From DASUPK01 sp963843085 (GTDB taxonomy: Bacteria; Actinomycetota; Thermoleophilia; Solirubrobacterales; 70-9), in the NCBI GenBank assembly GCA_963843085.1, contig CAWJJG010000001.1, forward strand, positions 372,001 to 436,000: DNA of 64,000 bases, written 5' to 3'. Position numbers and translations under genes: made by a program. The notes under the pieces were generated by a model. That model searched no databases. It saw only the letters and a program-made list of their open reading frames with translations, and was not told where the DNA came from. Each line of letters begins with the position of its first letter. The stretch's first letter is position 1. Of the stretch, positions 8,499 through 16,931 are shown one piece after another.

Positions 8499-9527
8499 GT
8501 GAGCCGCAAGGAGCGCTTCCCCCAGCGGATCCACCCCATGCTCGCCAAGCCGGGCATGGTTCCCGCGTCCGACTCTGAGGAATGGGCATATGAGATCAAG
8601 TGGGACGGAATCCGCGCGCTGGGCTATGCCCGGCGTGGCAAGTGGTCGATCCTGAGCCGCCGGCTGGAGGACGTCACCGCCCGCTATCCCGAGCTCGAGG
8701 GAATCGCCGAGGCGCTCGCGAATCACGACGCCGTCGTGGACGGCGAGGTGGTCGCCCTCGACGCCGACGGCCGCCCGCGCTTCCAGCTGATCCAGAGCCG
8801 CATGGGCCTCACCTCTCCGGGGGCAGTGAAGGCGAAGATGAAGCAGCAGCCCGTCGACTACGTGATCTTCGACCTGCTCCACCTCGACGGGCGCTGCGTC
8901 CGCGACCTGCCCTACCTCGAGCGCCGGGAGCTGCTCGAGGATCTCGATCTCGACGGGGCCCGGTGGCGCACCCCCGGCTATCGGCTCGACGGCGGCGCCG
9001 ACCTGCTGGAGGCGGCCCGCCGGCAGGGGCTCGAGGGCATCGTCTCCAAGCGCGCGGACAGCCTCTACAGGCCCGGAAAGCGGACGGGAGAGTGGATCAA
9101 GACCCGGGTCTGGCGCCGCCAGGAGTTCGTGATCGGGGGCTACATCCCGGGCGAGGGCAGTCGCGCGAAACGCGTCGGGTCGGTTCTGGTCGGCTACTAC
9201 GACAGGCGCCGCTCCGAGCTGCGCAAGGGGCAGCGCCAGAGGTTGCACTTCGCCGGCGGCGTCGGCTCCGGGCTGAAGGAGGCCGACCTCGACTTCCTGA
9301 CCGAGGAGCTGCGCAAACGGGAGCGTCCTGAGAGCCCGTTCCAGGTGGGCGCGCCGACCGGCCCGAAGGCGCGCTTCGCCCTCTGGTGCGAGCCCGAGCT
9401 GGTCTGCGAGGTTTCCTGGACGGAATGGACCAACGAGGGAACGCTCCGCCAGCCGGCCTTCAAGGGGATGCGGCCGACAAGCGACAAGGACCCGCGTGAG
9501 GTGGTGAACGAATTCCCCGACCGATGA
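8499..9527 (+). CDS. ligD: ATP-dependent DNA ligase, LigD ligase-domain type
   Basis: The 342-residue enzyme seals DNA breaks in bacterial non-homologous end joining. The nucleotidyl-lysine motif I is YEIKWDGIRA with the adenylated Lys at residue 34. DGEVVALD and EGIVSKR are motifs III and IV, and WIKTRVWRRQEFVIGGY is motif V. The C-terminal OB fold ends with FEVSWTEWT-like residues. The polymerase and phosphoesterase domains of full-length LigD are absent; the polymerase is a separate gene at 10621. GTG at 8499 is the start. The next gene is Ku. Confidence 0.92.
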   Translation: MSRKERFPQRIHPMLAKPGMVPASDSEEWAYEIKWDGIRALGYARRGKWSILSRRLEDVTARYPELEGIAEALANHDAVVDGEVVALDADGRPRFQLIQSRMGLTSPGAVKAKMKQQPVDYVIFDLLHLDGRCVRDLPYLERRELLEDLDLDGARWRTPGYRLDGGADLLEAARRQGLEGIVSKRADSLYRPGKRTGEWIKTRVWRRQEFVIGGYIPGEGSRAKRVGSVLVGYYDRRRSELRKGQRQRLHFAGGVGSGLKEADLDFLTEELRKRERPESPFQVGAPTGPKARFALWCEPELVCEVSWTEWTNEGTLRQPAFKGMRPTSDKDPREVVNEFPDR

Positions 9528-9644
9528 GTTTCCAACAGCGGGGGGGTCTCTGAGGGTGTGGAACGCAAGCTCGCGCCCGATTGCCGGCGCCTGCCCAGGG
9601 GTAATCTCAGCTATGTCGAAGGATTCGGATCGAGGTGATTGAGC

Positions 9645-10607
9645 GTGGCTAGGGCCATATGGAGTGGATCGATCAGCTTCGGGCTTCTCAACGTGCCCGT
9701 GAAGCTCTACAGCGCGGTCTCCAAGCAGACCGTGCGCTTCCGCGAGCTTCGCGAGGGCGACGGCTCCCGCGTGAAGCACAAGCGCGTCGCCGAGTCCGAC
9801 GGCAAGGAGGTCCCGTACGAGAAGATCGTCAAGGGCTACGAGTACGCGCCGGACCAGTACGTGGTGCTGACCAAGGACGAGCTCGCCGACCTCGAGCCGC
9901 AGCGCTCCCGGGCGATCGAGATCCAGGACTTCGTCGACCTGGACGACATCGACCCCATCTACTTCGAGCAGCCCTACTTCCTCGGCCCCGACAAGGGCGC
10001 GGCCCGCGCCTACGCGCTGCTGGTACAGGCGATGAAGGAGTCGCGCAAGGTCGCGATCGCCCGGTTCGTCCTCCGCAACAAGGAACACCTGGCGGCGATC
10101 AGGCCCATGGACGACGTGCTCACCCTGACCACGATGCGCTTCCACGACGAGGTCACCTCCCCCAAGGACCTCGGCGGAGAGGTCTTCGACGAGGAGAAGC
10201 CGAAGAAGCCTGAGGCGCGTGAGCTCGAGATGGCCAAGCAGCTGATCGGGTCCCTGACCAGCGACTTCAAGCCCGGCCAGTACCGCGACGAGTACCGCGA
10301 GGAGCTGCTCGACCTGCTCGAGCGCAAGGCGGCCGGCAGGGAGGTCGTCAGCGCGCCGACCGAGGAGCCGAAGCCGACCAAGGCGCCGGATTTGATGGCC
10401 GCACTCGAGGAGAGCCTCGCCGCAGTGAAGGGCGAAGAGGCCAGCGGCAACGGCAAGGCGAAGCCCAAGGCAAAGCCGAAGGCGAAGCCGAAGCCGAAGT
10501 CCTCGTCGGGATCCAAGTCGAAGTCCTCGTCAAGGTCGAAGTCCTCCAGCTCCAACGGCCGCAAGTCGAGCTCCGGCTCTCGCAAGAAGTCCAAGGCTCG
10601 TTCCTAG
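9645..10607 (+). CDS. ku: Ku protein, DNA end-binding, non-homologous end joining
   Basis: The roughly 320-residue protein begins ARAIWSGSISFGLLNVPVKLYSAV, the diagnostic bacterial Ku start, and contains the KGYEYAPDQYVVLTKDEL and QPYFLGPDKGAARAYALL core motifs. The homodimer encircles DNA ends and recruits the ligase. After residue 260 there is a long low-complexity Lys/Pro/Ala then Ser/Lys tail, as in many actinobacterial Ku proteins, which probably binds DNA. GTG at 9645 was chosen because a purine-rich ribosome-binding site (CGAGGTGA, 9631-9638) lies at good spacing; TTG at 9639 is the alternative. Confidence 0.95.
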   Translation: MARAIWSGSISFGLLNVPVKLYSAVSKQTVRFRELREGDGSRVKHKRVAESDGKEVPYEKIVKGYEYAPDQYVVLTKDELADLEPQRSRAIEIQDFVDLDDIDPIYFEQPYFLGPDKGAARAYALLVQAMKESRKVAIARFVLRNKEHLAAIRPMDDVLTLTTMRFHDEVTSPKDLGGEVFDEEKPKKPEARELEMAKQLIGSLTSDFKPGQYRDEYREELLDLLERKAAGREVVSAPTEEPKPTKAPDLMAALEESLAAVKGEEASGNGKAKPKAKPKAKPKPKSSSGSKSKSSSRSKSSSSNGRKSSSGSRKKSKARS

Positions 10608-10620
10608 GCACTCGCCCCCG

Positions 10621-11571
10621 TTGGCGAGCACCAAGCCAAAGAAGCGGGACCAGGAGGTCACGGTCGGCAACCGCCGGCTGAAGTTGACGAACCTGGACAA
10701 GGTGCTCTATCCGGAGACGAAGACCACCAAGGCGCAGGTGATCGACTACTACGCCCGGGTGGCCGACCTGATCATTCCCCACCTGAAGGGACGGCCGCTC
10801 ACGCTCCGCCGCTTCCCGGAGGGCGTGGGCAAGCCGCAGACGTCCTTCTTCGAGAAGAACTGCCCGAAGCACCGGCCCGATTGGGTGAAGACGACGCCGA
10901 TCTACGTCGACCGCCGCGCCGGCGAGATCGACTTCTGCCTCTGCGAGAACCGGGCCACGCTGGTGTGGATGGCTCAGCTGGCCGCGCTGGAGCTCCATCC
11001 CTCCCTCTCGAAGTCGACGCGGATGGAGCAGCCGACGGTGCTCGCCTTCGATCTTGATCCGGGCGCCCCGGCCGGGCTGGCCGAGTGCTGCAAGGTGGCG
11101 CTCCGGGTCAGGGAGCTGTTCGCCGCGTTCGGGCTCGAGGGCTTCCCGAAGGTCTCCGGCGGCAAGGGCCTGCAGGTCTACTTCCCGCTCAACACCAAGG
11201 TGACCTACGAGCAGACGAGCCCGTTCGCCAAGGCGGTCGCGCAGCTGCTCGAGAAGCAGACTCCGAAGGAGGTCGTCTCGAAGATGGCGAAGGTGAACCG
11301 GCGCGGCAAGGTCTTCGTCGACTGGAGCCAGAACCACCAGAAGAAGACGACGATCGCCGTCTACTCGCTCAGGGCGCGCGAGCATCCGACGGCCTCGATT
11401 CCCCTGCACTGGCGCGAGGTCGAGCGCACGGCCAAGGGCGGCGATCCGGAGCGGATCCGCTTCGAGATCCCGGCGGCGGTGAAGCGCATCGAGAAGGAGG
11501 GCGACCTGTTCGGGCCCGTCCTCAAACTGAAGCAGAAGCTGCCCGACCTGGGCGAGCTCGAGACCGAGTAA
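10621..11571 (+). CDS. LigD-type polymerase/primase domain protein
   Basis: The 316-residue stand-alone PolDom fills gaps at broken ends with a preference for ribonucleotides. AFDLDPG gives the catalytic D-x-D (Asp144 and Asp146). SGGKGLQVYFPL holds the nucleotide-binding motif, and VFVDWSQN supplies the third acidic residue. The N-terminal LTNLDKVLYPETKTTKAQVIDYY is typical of the family. It starts with TTG 13 bp after ku, completing a ligase-Ku-polymerase operon in which each activity is a separate protein. Confidence 0.93.
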   Translation: MASTKPKKRDQEVTVGNRRLKLTNLDKVLYPETKTTKAQVIDYYARVADLIIPHLKGRPLTLRRFPEGVGKPQTSFFEKNCPKHRPDWVKTTPIYVDRRAGEIDFCLCENRATLVWMAQLAALELHPSLSKSTRMEQPTVLAFDLDPGAPAGLAECCKVALRVRELFAAFGLEGFPKVSGGKGLQVYFPLNTKVTYEQTSPFAKAVAQLLEKQTPKEVVSKMAKVNRRGKVFVDWSQNHQKKTTIAVYSLRAREHPTASIPLHWREVERTAKGGDPERIRFEIPAAVKRIEKEGDLFGPVLKLKQKLPDLGELETE

Positions 11572-11658
11572 GCAGCCGCCGATTGCCCTCCGAGCGCCGT
11601 GCAAGTGTGCGCGGCGTGCGCCCGCGTCCGGGCGCGAGGCAACCACAAGGAGGGTTTG

Positions 11659-12171
11659 ATGACGTTTCTGAAGAGAGGAGCCGCGCGCTGGGTCGTGCCG
11701 GCGGCCCTCGCCGCGGTGCTGATCGCCGCCCTGCTGGTCACCCCGGTGATCGGGGCAAGCAGCGGTGTCAGCGCGAAGAAGGTCAACAAGACGATCGCCA
11801 AGAAGACGAACGTCACCCAGCTGACCATCGCGGGAGCGCCGAACCTGAGCAGCTCGCAGACGGTGCTGGGGACCCTGAGCCTCGGCCAGGGCAGCTACGA
11901 CGTGACCAGCACGTTCGACGTCCGGCAGAACGCGGCCGGAGCCAACATCCAGTGCGTTCTTCGCCTCAATGGCGTGGGTCAGGACCAATCCGACACGTTC
12001 GTCGGCACCGGGACGATCTCCGATCAGAGCAGCGTCTCGATGGACGTCGCGGGTCAGGCGAAGGCCTCGACCACCGCGCAGCTGCTCTGCTCCTCCACCC
12101 AGGCGGCGAACATCAACCACGCGGAGATCACTGCCCTGAAGGTCCCGCGGGTGAAGAACCTCAGGGGCTAG
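11659..12171 (+). CDS. Small secreted protein of unknown function
   Basis: The 170-residue product is preceded by a strong ribosome-binding site (AAGGAGG, 11647-11653), which fixes the ATG at 11659. A signal peptide occupies roughly residues 1-33 (basic start, long hydrophobic core, then IGASSG). The mature domain is Ser/Thr/Asn-rich with a regular alternating pattern suggesting a beta-sandwich. It contains two Cys in the second half (CVLRLNG and LLCSST). It lies after the end-joining genes on the same strand, abutting the convergent gcvPB. No link to DNA repair is visible. Confidence 0.7.
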   Translation: MTFLKRGAARWVVPAALAAVLIAALLVTPVIGASSGVSAKKVNKTIAKKTNVTQLTIAGAPNLSSSQTVLGTLSLGQGSYDVTSTFDVRQNAAGANIQCVLRLNGVGQDQSDTFVGTGTISDQSSVSMDVAGQAKASTTAQLLCSSTQAANINHAEITALKVPRVKNLRG

Positions 12172-12174
12172 TGC

Positions 12175-13707
12175 TCAGCCGAGAGGCTGCCTGACGACGG
12201 GGTTGCGGTTCGCCGCAACCTCGTCGAGTCGGCGGACCGGGGTCGTGTAGGGCGCTCCCTGCGCAATCCCGGGATCGTCGCCCGCCTCGTCGAGGATCGA
12301 CTCGATCGCCTCGGCGAAGGCGTCGAGGGTCTCCCGGGTCTCCGTTTCGGTCGGCTCGACCATCAGGGCCTCGTCGACCAGCAGCGGGAAGTAGACCGTC
12401 GGCGGGTGCATGCCGTGGTCGAGCAGGCGCTTGGCGATGTCGAGGGTCTTGATCCCGAGCTCCTTCTTCGCGGGCGCTCCCGAGAGGACGAACTCGTGCA
12501 TCGGGCGGTTCTGGAACGCGACCGGCGTGTAGGTGCCGGCCTTCCCCTCGCTCAGCTTGGCCAACAGGTAGTTGGCATTGAGCACCGCCGTCTCAGACGC
12601 CTCCTGGAGCCCATCGCCGCCGAGGCTGAGGATGTAGGCGTAGGAGCGGACGAAGACGCCGAAGTTGCCCTGGAAGCCGCGGAGGCGACCGATCGACTTG
12701 GGCCGGTCGAAGTCGAGGTCGAAGGAGGGCTCTCCCCCGTTCTGCGGCTCGCGGCGCACCACCTGCGGGCGCGGCAGGAAGGGCTCGATCCGGTCCGAGC
12801 AGGCGATCGGGCCGGCGCCCGGGCCGCCTCCGCCGTGCGGCTGGGAGAAGGACTTGTGCAGGTTGACGTGGACGATGTCGAAGCCCATGTCGCCCGGCCG
12901 CGAGCGGCCCATGATCGCGTTCAGGTTGGCGCCGTCGTAGTAGAGGGTGCCGCCGGCCTGGTGGACGATCGAGGCGATCTCCTCGATGTTCTCGTCGAAC
13001 AGCCCGAGCGTGTTCGGGTTGGTGAGCATCAGGCAGGCCGTGTCGTCGCCCGCCTTCGCCCTCAGGTCGTCGAGGTCGATGCCGCCCTTCTCGTTCGAGG
13101 CGAGCTTCACCACCTCGTAGCCCGCCATGGTCACCGTGGCCGGGTTGGTGCCGTGGGCGGTGTCAGGCGTAAGCACCTTCGTGCGGCTCTCGTCCCGGTC
13201 CGCGTGATACGCCCGGGTCAGCAGCAGGCCCGCAAGCTCACCGTGAGAGCCGGCCGACGGCTGGAGGCTCACGTGCGGCAGGCCGCAGATCTCCGACAGG
13301 GACTGCTGGAGCAGCCACATGAGCTCGAGGGCACCCTGGGCGCGCGTCGGCTCCTGGGCCGGATGCAGCCGCGCATGGCCCGGCAGGGCGGCCACGCGCT
13401 CGTTCAGCCGTGGGTTGTGCTTCATCGTGCACGAGCCGAGCGGATAGAAGCCGGTGTCGAGATCGAAGTTCCGCCGCGAGATCCGGTTGTAGTGCCGGAC
13501 GATCTCGGGCTCCGAGACCTCGGGAAGCTCCGCCGGCTTCGAGCGCAACAGGCTGCGCGGGATCAGGTCCTCGATCGGCCGCTCTTCCACCCCGGGCTCG
13601 GGCAGCGTCGCCGCCCGCCGCCCCTCGACCGACCGCTCGTAGATCGTTGTCGCGTGATCGCGCTGCATTGGGGTCTCCGTGATCTCGGGGCCGAGCGGCT
13701 TGCTCAT
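12175..13707 (-). CDS. gcvPB: Glycine dehydrogenase (decarboxylating) subunit 2
   Basis: The 510-residue subunit is the PLP-binding half of two-subunit glycine decarboxylase (P-protein). GFYPLGSCTMKHNPR and QPSAGSHGELAGLL are signature segments. NLHKSFSQPHGGGGPGAGP contains the PLP-binding Lys. With gcvPA it decarboxylates glycine and passes the aminomethyl group to GcvH. The start overlaps the gcvPA stop by four bases. The convergent secreted-protein gene ends 3 bp away. Confidence 0.96.
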   Translation of the reverse strand: MSKPLGPEITETPMQRDHATTIYERSVEGRRAATLPEPGVEERPIEDLIPRSLLRSKPAELPEVSEPEIVRHYNRISRRNFDLDTGFYPLGSCTMKHNPRLNERVAALPGHARLHPAQEPTRAQGALELMWLLQQSLSEICGLPHVSLQPSAGSHGELAGLLLTRAYHADRDESRTKVLTPDTAHGTNPATVTMAGYEVVKLASNEKGGIDLDDLRAKAGDDTACLMLTNPNTLGLFDENIEEIASIVHQAGGTLYYDGANLNAIMGRSRPGDMGFDIVHVNLHKSFSQPHGGGGPGAGPIACSDRIEPFLPRPQVVRREPQNGGEPSFDLDFDRPKSIGRLRGFQGNFGVFVRSYAYILSLGGDGLQEASETAVLNANYLLAKLSEGKAGTYTPVAFQNRPMHEFVLSGAPAKKELGIKTLDIAKRLLDHGMHPPTVYFPLLVDEALMVEPTETETRETLDAFAEAIESILDEAGDDPGIAQGAPYTTPVRRLDEVAANRNPVVRQPLG

Positions 13708-15089
13708 GACGCCACCCCCTCAGCGACCTTCGACCCCGTGAGGTCGGCGACCGCGCGCCCGAGCGAGTCCGCCAGACGGTCGATGTCGCCCTTGCCGTGC
13801 CTCTCGGTGATCGCGATCAGAAGACCGTTCTCGTACTCGGGATAGTCCCGCCCGAGCGGGTAGCCGGCGCCGATGCCATCCGCAGCGCAGCGGTCGAGCA
13901 CCTGGGCGACCGGCGCGTTCAGGCTCACGGCGAACTCGCGGACGGCGGGAGCGTCGTGCAACAGCTCGATCCCGTCCACCTGGGCGAGGCGCTCCCGCGC
14001 GTAAGCGGTGCGCCGAACCAGGAGCTCTCCGAGCTCGACGAAGCCGCGCTTGCCGAGCCAGGCCAGATGGATCATCCCCGCCAGCGCGTTGAGCGCCTGG
14101 GCGGTGCAGATGTTGTGCGTCGCCTTCTCGCGGCGTATGTGCTGCTCGCGGGTCTGCAGGGTGAGCACGAAGCCGCGGCGCCCGTCGACGTCGGTCGTCT
14201 CGCCGGCGATCCGGCCCGGCATGCGGCGGATGTGCTCGTCCGTCGCGCAGAAGAATCCGAAGGACGGACCGCCGTAGTCGAGCCGGTTGCCGAGAGGCTG
14301 GCCCTCGCCGACCGCGATGTCCGCACCGCACTCGCCCGGCGGCTTCAGGATCGAAAGCGCCATCGGGTCGCACGCGACGACGAGCAGCGCACCGCGCTCC
14401 TCGGCCTTGGCGCCGAGTGCCTCGATGTCCTCCACCGCCCCGAGGAAGTTGGGCTGTTGGAGAAAGACGGCGGCGGTCTCGTCGTCGATCGCCTCCGCGA
14501 GCGTGGCGGCATCGGTGACCCCGTCTGCAAGGGGAACCTCCAGCAGGTCAGTCCCGTAACCCTCGCCATAGGTGAGCAGCGACTCGCGACTGTGCGGATG
14601 GACGCCGCGGGAGGCGACCAGCTTCTTGCGGCCCGTCGCGCCGATCGCCAGATAGGCGGCGGAGGCGACCGCCGAGGGGCCCTCGTACAGCGCGGCGTTG
14701 GAGACCGGGAGGCCGGTGAGCTCCGACATGGCCGTCTGGAACTCGAACATGACCTGCAGCCCGCCCTGGGAGATCTCCGGTTGGTACGGCGTGTAGGGCG
14801 TCAGGAACTCGGAGCGGCCGATGATCGCGTCAACGATCGCCGGCACGTAGTGGTCGTACATGCCAGCGCCGAGGAAGCTCGTCTCGGCCTCGGCGTGCGC
14901 GTTCCTGGAAGCAAGCGAGGAGAGCCTGTCGTACACCTCGGTCTCGGGCTTGCCGTCGGGCAGCTCGAGCGAGCGGTCGAGGCGAACCGCCTCGGGGATC
15001 ACGTCGAAGAGCTCGTCGATCGAGGCGACGCCGATCGCGTCGAGCATCTCCTGGCGGTCCTGATCGGTGGCGGACGTGTACCTGCTCAC
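13704..15089 (-). CDS. gcvPA: Glycine dehydrogenase (decarboxylating) subunit 1
   Basis: The 461-residue subunit opens SRYTSATDQDRQEMLDAIGVASIDELFDVIPE. It contains FLGAGMYDHYVPAIVDAIIGRSEFLTPYTPYQPEISQGGLQ, the most conserved block of the P-protein N-terminal half. It forms the heterotetramer with GcvPB. The gap of about 50 bp to the DUF190 gene upstream is too short for a glycine riboswitch, and none was seen. It is probably transcribed through from the fluoride-controlled crcB unit or from a promoter in that gap. Confidence 0.96.
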   Translation of the reverse strand: MSRYTSATDQDRQEMLDAIGVASIDELFDVIPEAVRLDRSLELPDGKPETEVYDRLSSLASRNAHAEAETSFLGAGMYDHYVPAIVDAIIGRSEFLTPYTPYQPEISQGGLQVMFEFQTAMSELTGLPVSNAALYEGPSAVASAAYLAIGATGRKKLVASRGVHPHSRESLLTYGEGYGTDLLEVPLADGVTDAATLAEAIDDETAAVFLQQPNFLGAVEDIEALGAKAEERGALLVVACDPMALSILKPPGECGADIAVGEGQPLGNRLDYGGPSFGFFCATDEHIRRMPGRIAGETTDVDGRRGFVLTLQTREQHIRREKATHNICTAQALNALAGMIHLAWLGKRGFVELGELLVRRTAYARERLAQVDGIELLHDAPAVREFAVSLNAPVAQVLDRCAADGIGAGYPLGRDYPEYENGLLIAITERHGKGDIDRLADSLGRAVADLTGSKVAEGVAS

Positions 15090-15140
15090 GGCCAGATCAT
15101 CGTAGACGGGGGCACCGATGGGCCGACCCGGCGAAGCGCT

Positions 15141-15485
15141 CTAGTCGGCCTTCTCCTGCGCCCGGTAGGTGACCACCTCAACTCGCTCGAGCGTGACCAT
15201 GCCGTCGGTGACCATCTCATCCAGCTTGGGCATGATCGCCTCGATCTTCTCCGCCGTGTCCGCGACCTCGATGACGATCGGCAGGTCCTCGGAGAGCCTG
15301 AGGATGCGAGCCGTGTGCAGGTGCGAGTTCGCGCCGAATCCCTCGACGCCTCGCAGAACGGTGGCCCCGGCCATCCCCTCCTCGCGGAGCATCTCGACGA
15401 TCGCCTGGTAGAGCGGCTTGCGACCGTGCTTGTCGGACTCGCCGATGAAGATTCGCAGCAGCTTGCCGTCGCCCTCGAGCTTCAC
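15141..15485 (-). CDS. DUF190 family protein (fluoride-unit partner)
   Basis: This 114-residue PII-like alpha/beta protein has the DUF190 pattern LRIFIGESDKHGRKPLYQAIVEMLREEGMAGATVLRGVEGFG. DUF190 genes often sit beside crcB; the molecular role is unsettled and may be sensory. The start overlaps the crcB stop by four bases, so both are translated from the fluoride-riboswitch transcript. Confidence 0.9.
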   Translation of the reverse strand: MKLEGDGKLLRIFIGESDKHGRKPLYQAIVEMLREEGMAGATVLRGVEGFGANSHLHTARILRLSEDLPIVIEVADTAEKIEAIMPKLDEMVTDGMVTLERVEVVTYRAQEKAD

Positions 15486-15853
15486 AGCGTCCGCCCGACG
15501 GCCAGGCCCGAAGCAGCGGCGAGGAGCCCGAGTGCAAGCATCGCGACCGAGTACAGCAGGGCCAGGCCGATCGCCCCGTCTTCGGCCAGCTTGACCGTCT
15601 CGTAGGTGTAGGTCGAGAAGGTGGTGAAGGAGCCCAGGAACCCGATCCCGAGCGCCACCCGCCAGTTCGGGTGGGGCAGCAGCCGCTCCGTGGTGAGAGC
15701 GACGAGCAGCCCGAGGAGGAACGCACCCACGACGTTGATCAAGAACGTCCCCCAGGGGAACTGGCCATGGACCAGGTCGCTGACCCGGCCGTCGAGCCAG
15801 TAGCGGCTGATGGCGCCCGCGGCGCCGAAGATTCCGACCAACGCGTAAGTCAC
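15482..15853 (-). CDS. crcB: Fluoride channel Fluc/CrcB
   Basis: The 123-residue protein has four hydrophobic helices. The family motifs are GAAGAISRYWLDGRV near the start, GTFLINVVGAFLLGL (pore Asn) and GFLGSFTTFSTYTYE (Phe-box and Ser/Thr track). Fluc is a dual-topology dimer that lets fluoride leave the cell. GTG at 15853 is the start, six bases from a perfect AGGAGG. A fluoride riboswitch lies directly upstream, which independently confirms the function. Confidence 0.97.
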   Translation of the reverse strand: MTYALVGIFGAAGAISRYWLDGRVSDLVHGQFPWGTFLINVVGAFLLGLLVALTTERLLPHPNWRVALGIGFLGSFTTFSTYTYETVKLAEDGAIGLALLYSVAMLALGLLAAASGLAVGRTL

Positions 15854-15883
15854 TGCGGACCTCCTGCTGTCTTTGACGACGAC

Positions 15884-15936
15884 GTAGAGGCCATCAGCGG
15901 CGGCGAACCGCGGTTAGGAGCGAGCCTCATCGCTCG
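15884..15936 (-). promoter_or_regulatory. Fluoride riboswitch (crcB motif)
   Basis: The minus strand reads GAGCGATGAGGCTCGCTC, then a loop, then GCTGATGGCCTCTAC. This matches the crcB-motif consensus: a GCGAUGAGGCNCGC hairpin, the conserved GCUGAUGGCCUCUAC and the pseudoknot complementarity. It lies 30 bp upstream of the crcB start, with the AGGAGG site (15860-15865) between them. Control is probably at ribosome access or early termination; no T-run terminator is obvious, so translational control is more likely. Confidence 0.95.
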
Positions 15937-15959
15937 GGCGCGCAGGATAGCCAAGGCGA

Positions 15960-16163
15960 TCAGTCATGGCGCACCTTCCGGACCTCCCTCCAGATCGAGA
16001 GGGCGAGCAGGACCGCGACGGCCACGGGCATGACGAGCCACGCTGATCCTGCGTCAATCACCGCGGTGAGGGCCAGGGCGCAGACCACCCCAGCGGCGGT
16101 CAGCCAGTCATCACCGGCGACGAACTCCCAGATCCCCAGGGCTGCGTTCCGCACACGAGTCAC
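15960..16163 (-). CDS. Small two-helix membrane protein
   Basis: The 67-residue product has two hydrophobic segments (about residues 20-37 and 42-58) and a basic C-terminus (WREVRKVRHD). I do not recognise a family. Its start overlaps the stop of the COG4280-like gene by four bases, so the two are coupled. The fluoride riboswitch follows within 24 bp of its stop. It could be an accessory subunit of the larger membrane protein. Confidence 0.6.
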   Translation of the reverse strand: MTRVRNAALGIWEFVAGDDWLTAAGVVCALALTAVIDAGSAWLVMPVAVAVLLALSIWREVRKVRHD

Positions 16164-16909
16164 GCCCGAACCGCCGCACCTTCGGGGACGTGCGGGCGGA
16201 AGACGCGAACCAGTAGGAGCGAGAACGTGAGAACCGCCGGTACGATGACGAGCAGAGCTGCGTCATCCCCGGGCCAGTCCGCTCCAGCCCCCTCGGCACC
16301 CCAGAAGATCCCGAATGACGTGAGCATGACCCCGACGCTGAACTTCATTGCGTTCTCCGGCGCACGAGCAAGCGGATGGCGGACCGCGACCCCCACGCCA
16401 GCCACCAGTAGGACCGCGGCGGCCGCGGAGGCGGCGGCCAGGCCGAGGCGGTGCTGGTTGGCCCCGAAGGTGAGGGCGATGAAGACGACCTCGAGACCCT
16501 CCAGGAGGACGCCCTTGAAGGCGATCGTGAACGAGTAGCCATCGAAACCCTCGTGCAGCCCGCCCGCCGCCAGAGCCTCCGCCGATTCCTCACGGTAGAT
16601 CTCCTCCTCGTCATGCTGGGCCTTGATCCGCGCCGCGCGCAGGATCGCCTTGCGCAGCCACTGCAGCCCGAAGACGAGCAGCAGGCCGCCGACGACCAAT
16701 CGCAGAGTGTCGAGCGGCAGGGATGTCAGCCGCGGTCCCAGAATCGCCGTCGTCGCCGCCAGCGCGATGACCGCCGCCGCACAACCGCTCAGCGCCGAAC
16801 GCCAGCTACGCGTGATGCCGACAGCGAGAACGATGGTGAGCGCCTCGACCGCCTCGACCGCGCAGGCGAGGAATACCGAGACCGCGAGTCCGATGGCCTG
16901 GCCGCTCAC
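16160..16909 (-). CDS. COG4280-like multi-pass membrane protein
   Basis: The 249-residue protein has about seven hydrophobic segments. Two acidic motifs stand out: VEAVEALTIVLAVG near the N-terminus and LLEGLEVVFIALTFG in the middle. These paired E-x-x-E motifs within membrane helices resemble the REGLE motifs of FTR1-type iron permeases and the acidic motifs of cation exchangers, suggesting metal or cation transport. The family assignment (COG4280, uncharacterised) is by pattern only. It lies 22 bp after gcvH in the glycine-cleavage cluster. Confidence 0.6.
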   Translation of the reverse strand: MSGQAIGLAVSVFLACAVEAVEALTIVLAVGITRSWRSALSGCAAAVIALAATTAILGPRLTSLPLDTLRLVVGGLLLVFGLQWLRKAILRAARIKAQHDEEEIYREESAEALAAGGLHEGFDGYSFTIAFKGVLLEGLEVVFIALTFGANQHRLGLAAASAAAAVLLVAGVGVAVRHPLARAPENAMKFSVGVMLTSFGIFWGAEGAGADWPGDDAALLVIVPAVLTFSLLLVRVFRPHVPEGAAVRA

Positions 16910-16931
16910 GACGACCCCGCCACCGCCGTTC

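Noticed and set aside
10440..10605. Lys/Ser/Pro repeats at the end of ku as a possible frameshift or repeat expansion
   Set aside because: Lys-rich low-complexity C-terminal tails are common in actinobacterial Ku and the frame is continuous.
10348..12120. A long minus-strand open frame opposite the polymerase gene
   Set aside because: It is antisense to a well-supported LigD-type polymerase and its composition is typical of GC-rich shadow frames.
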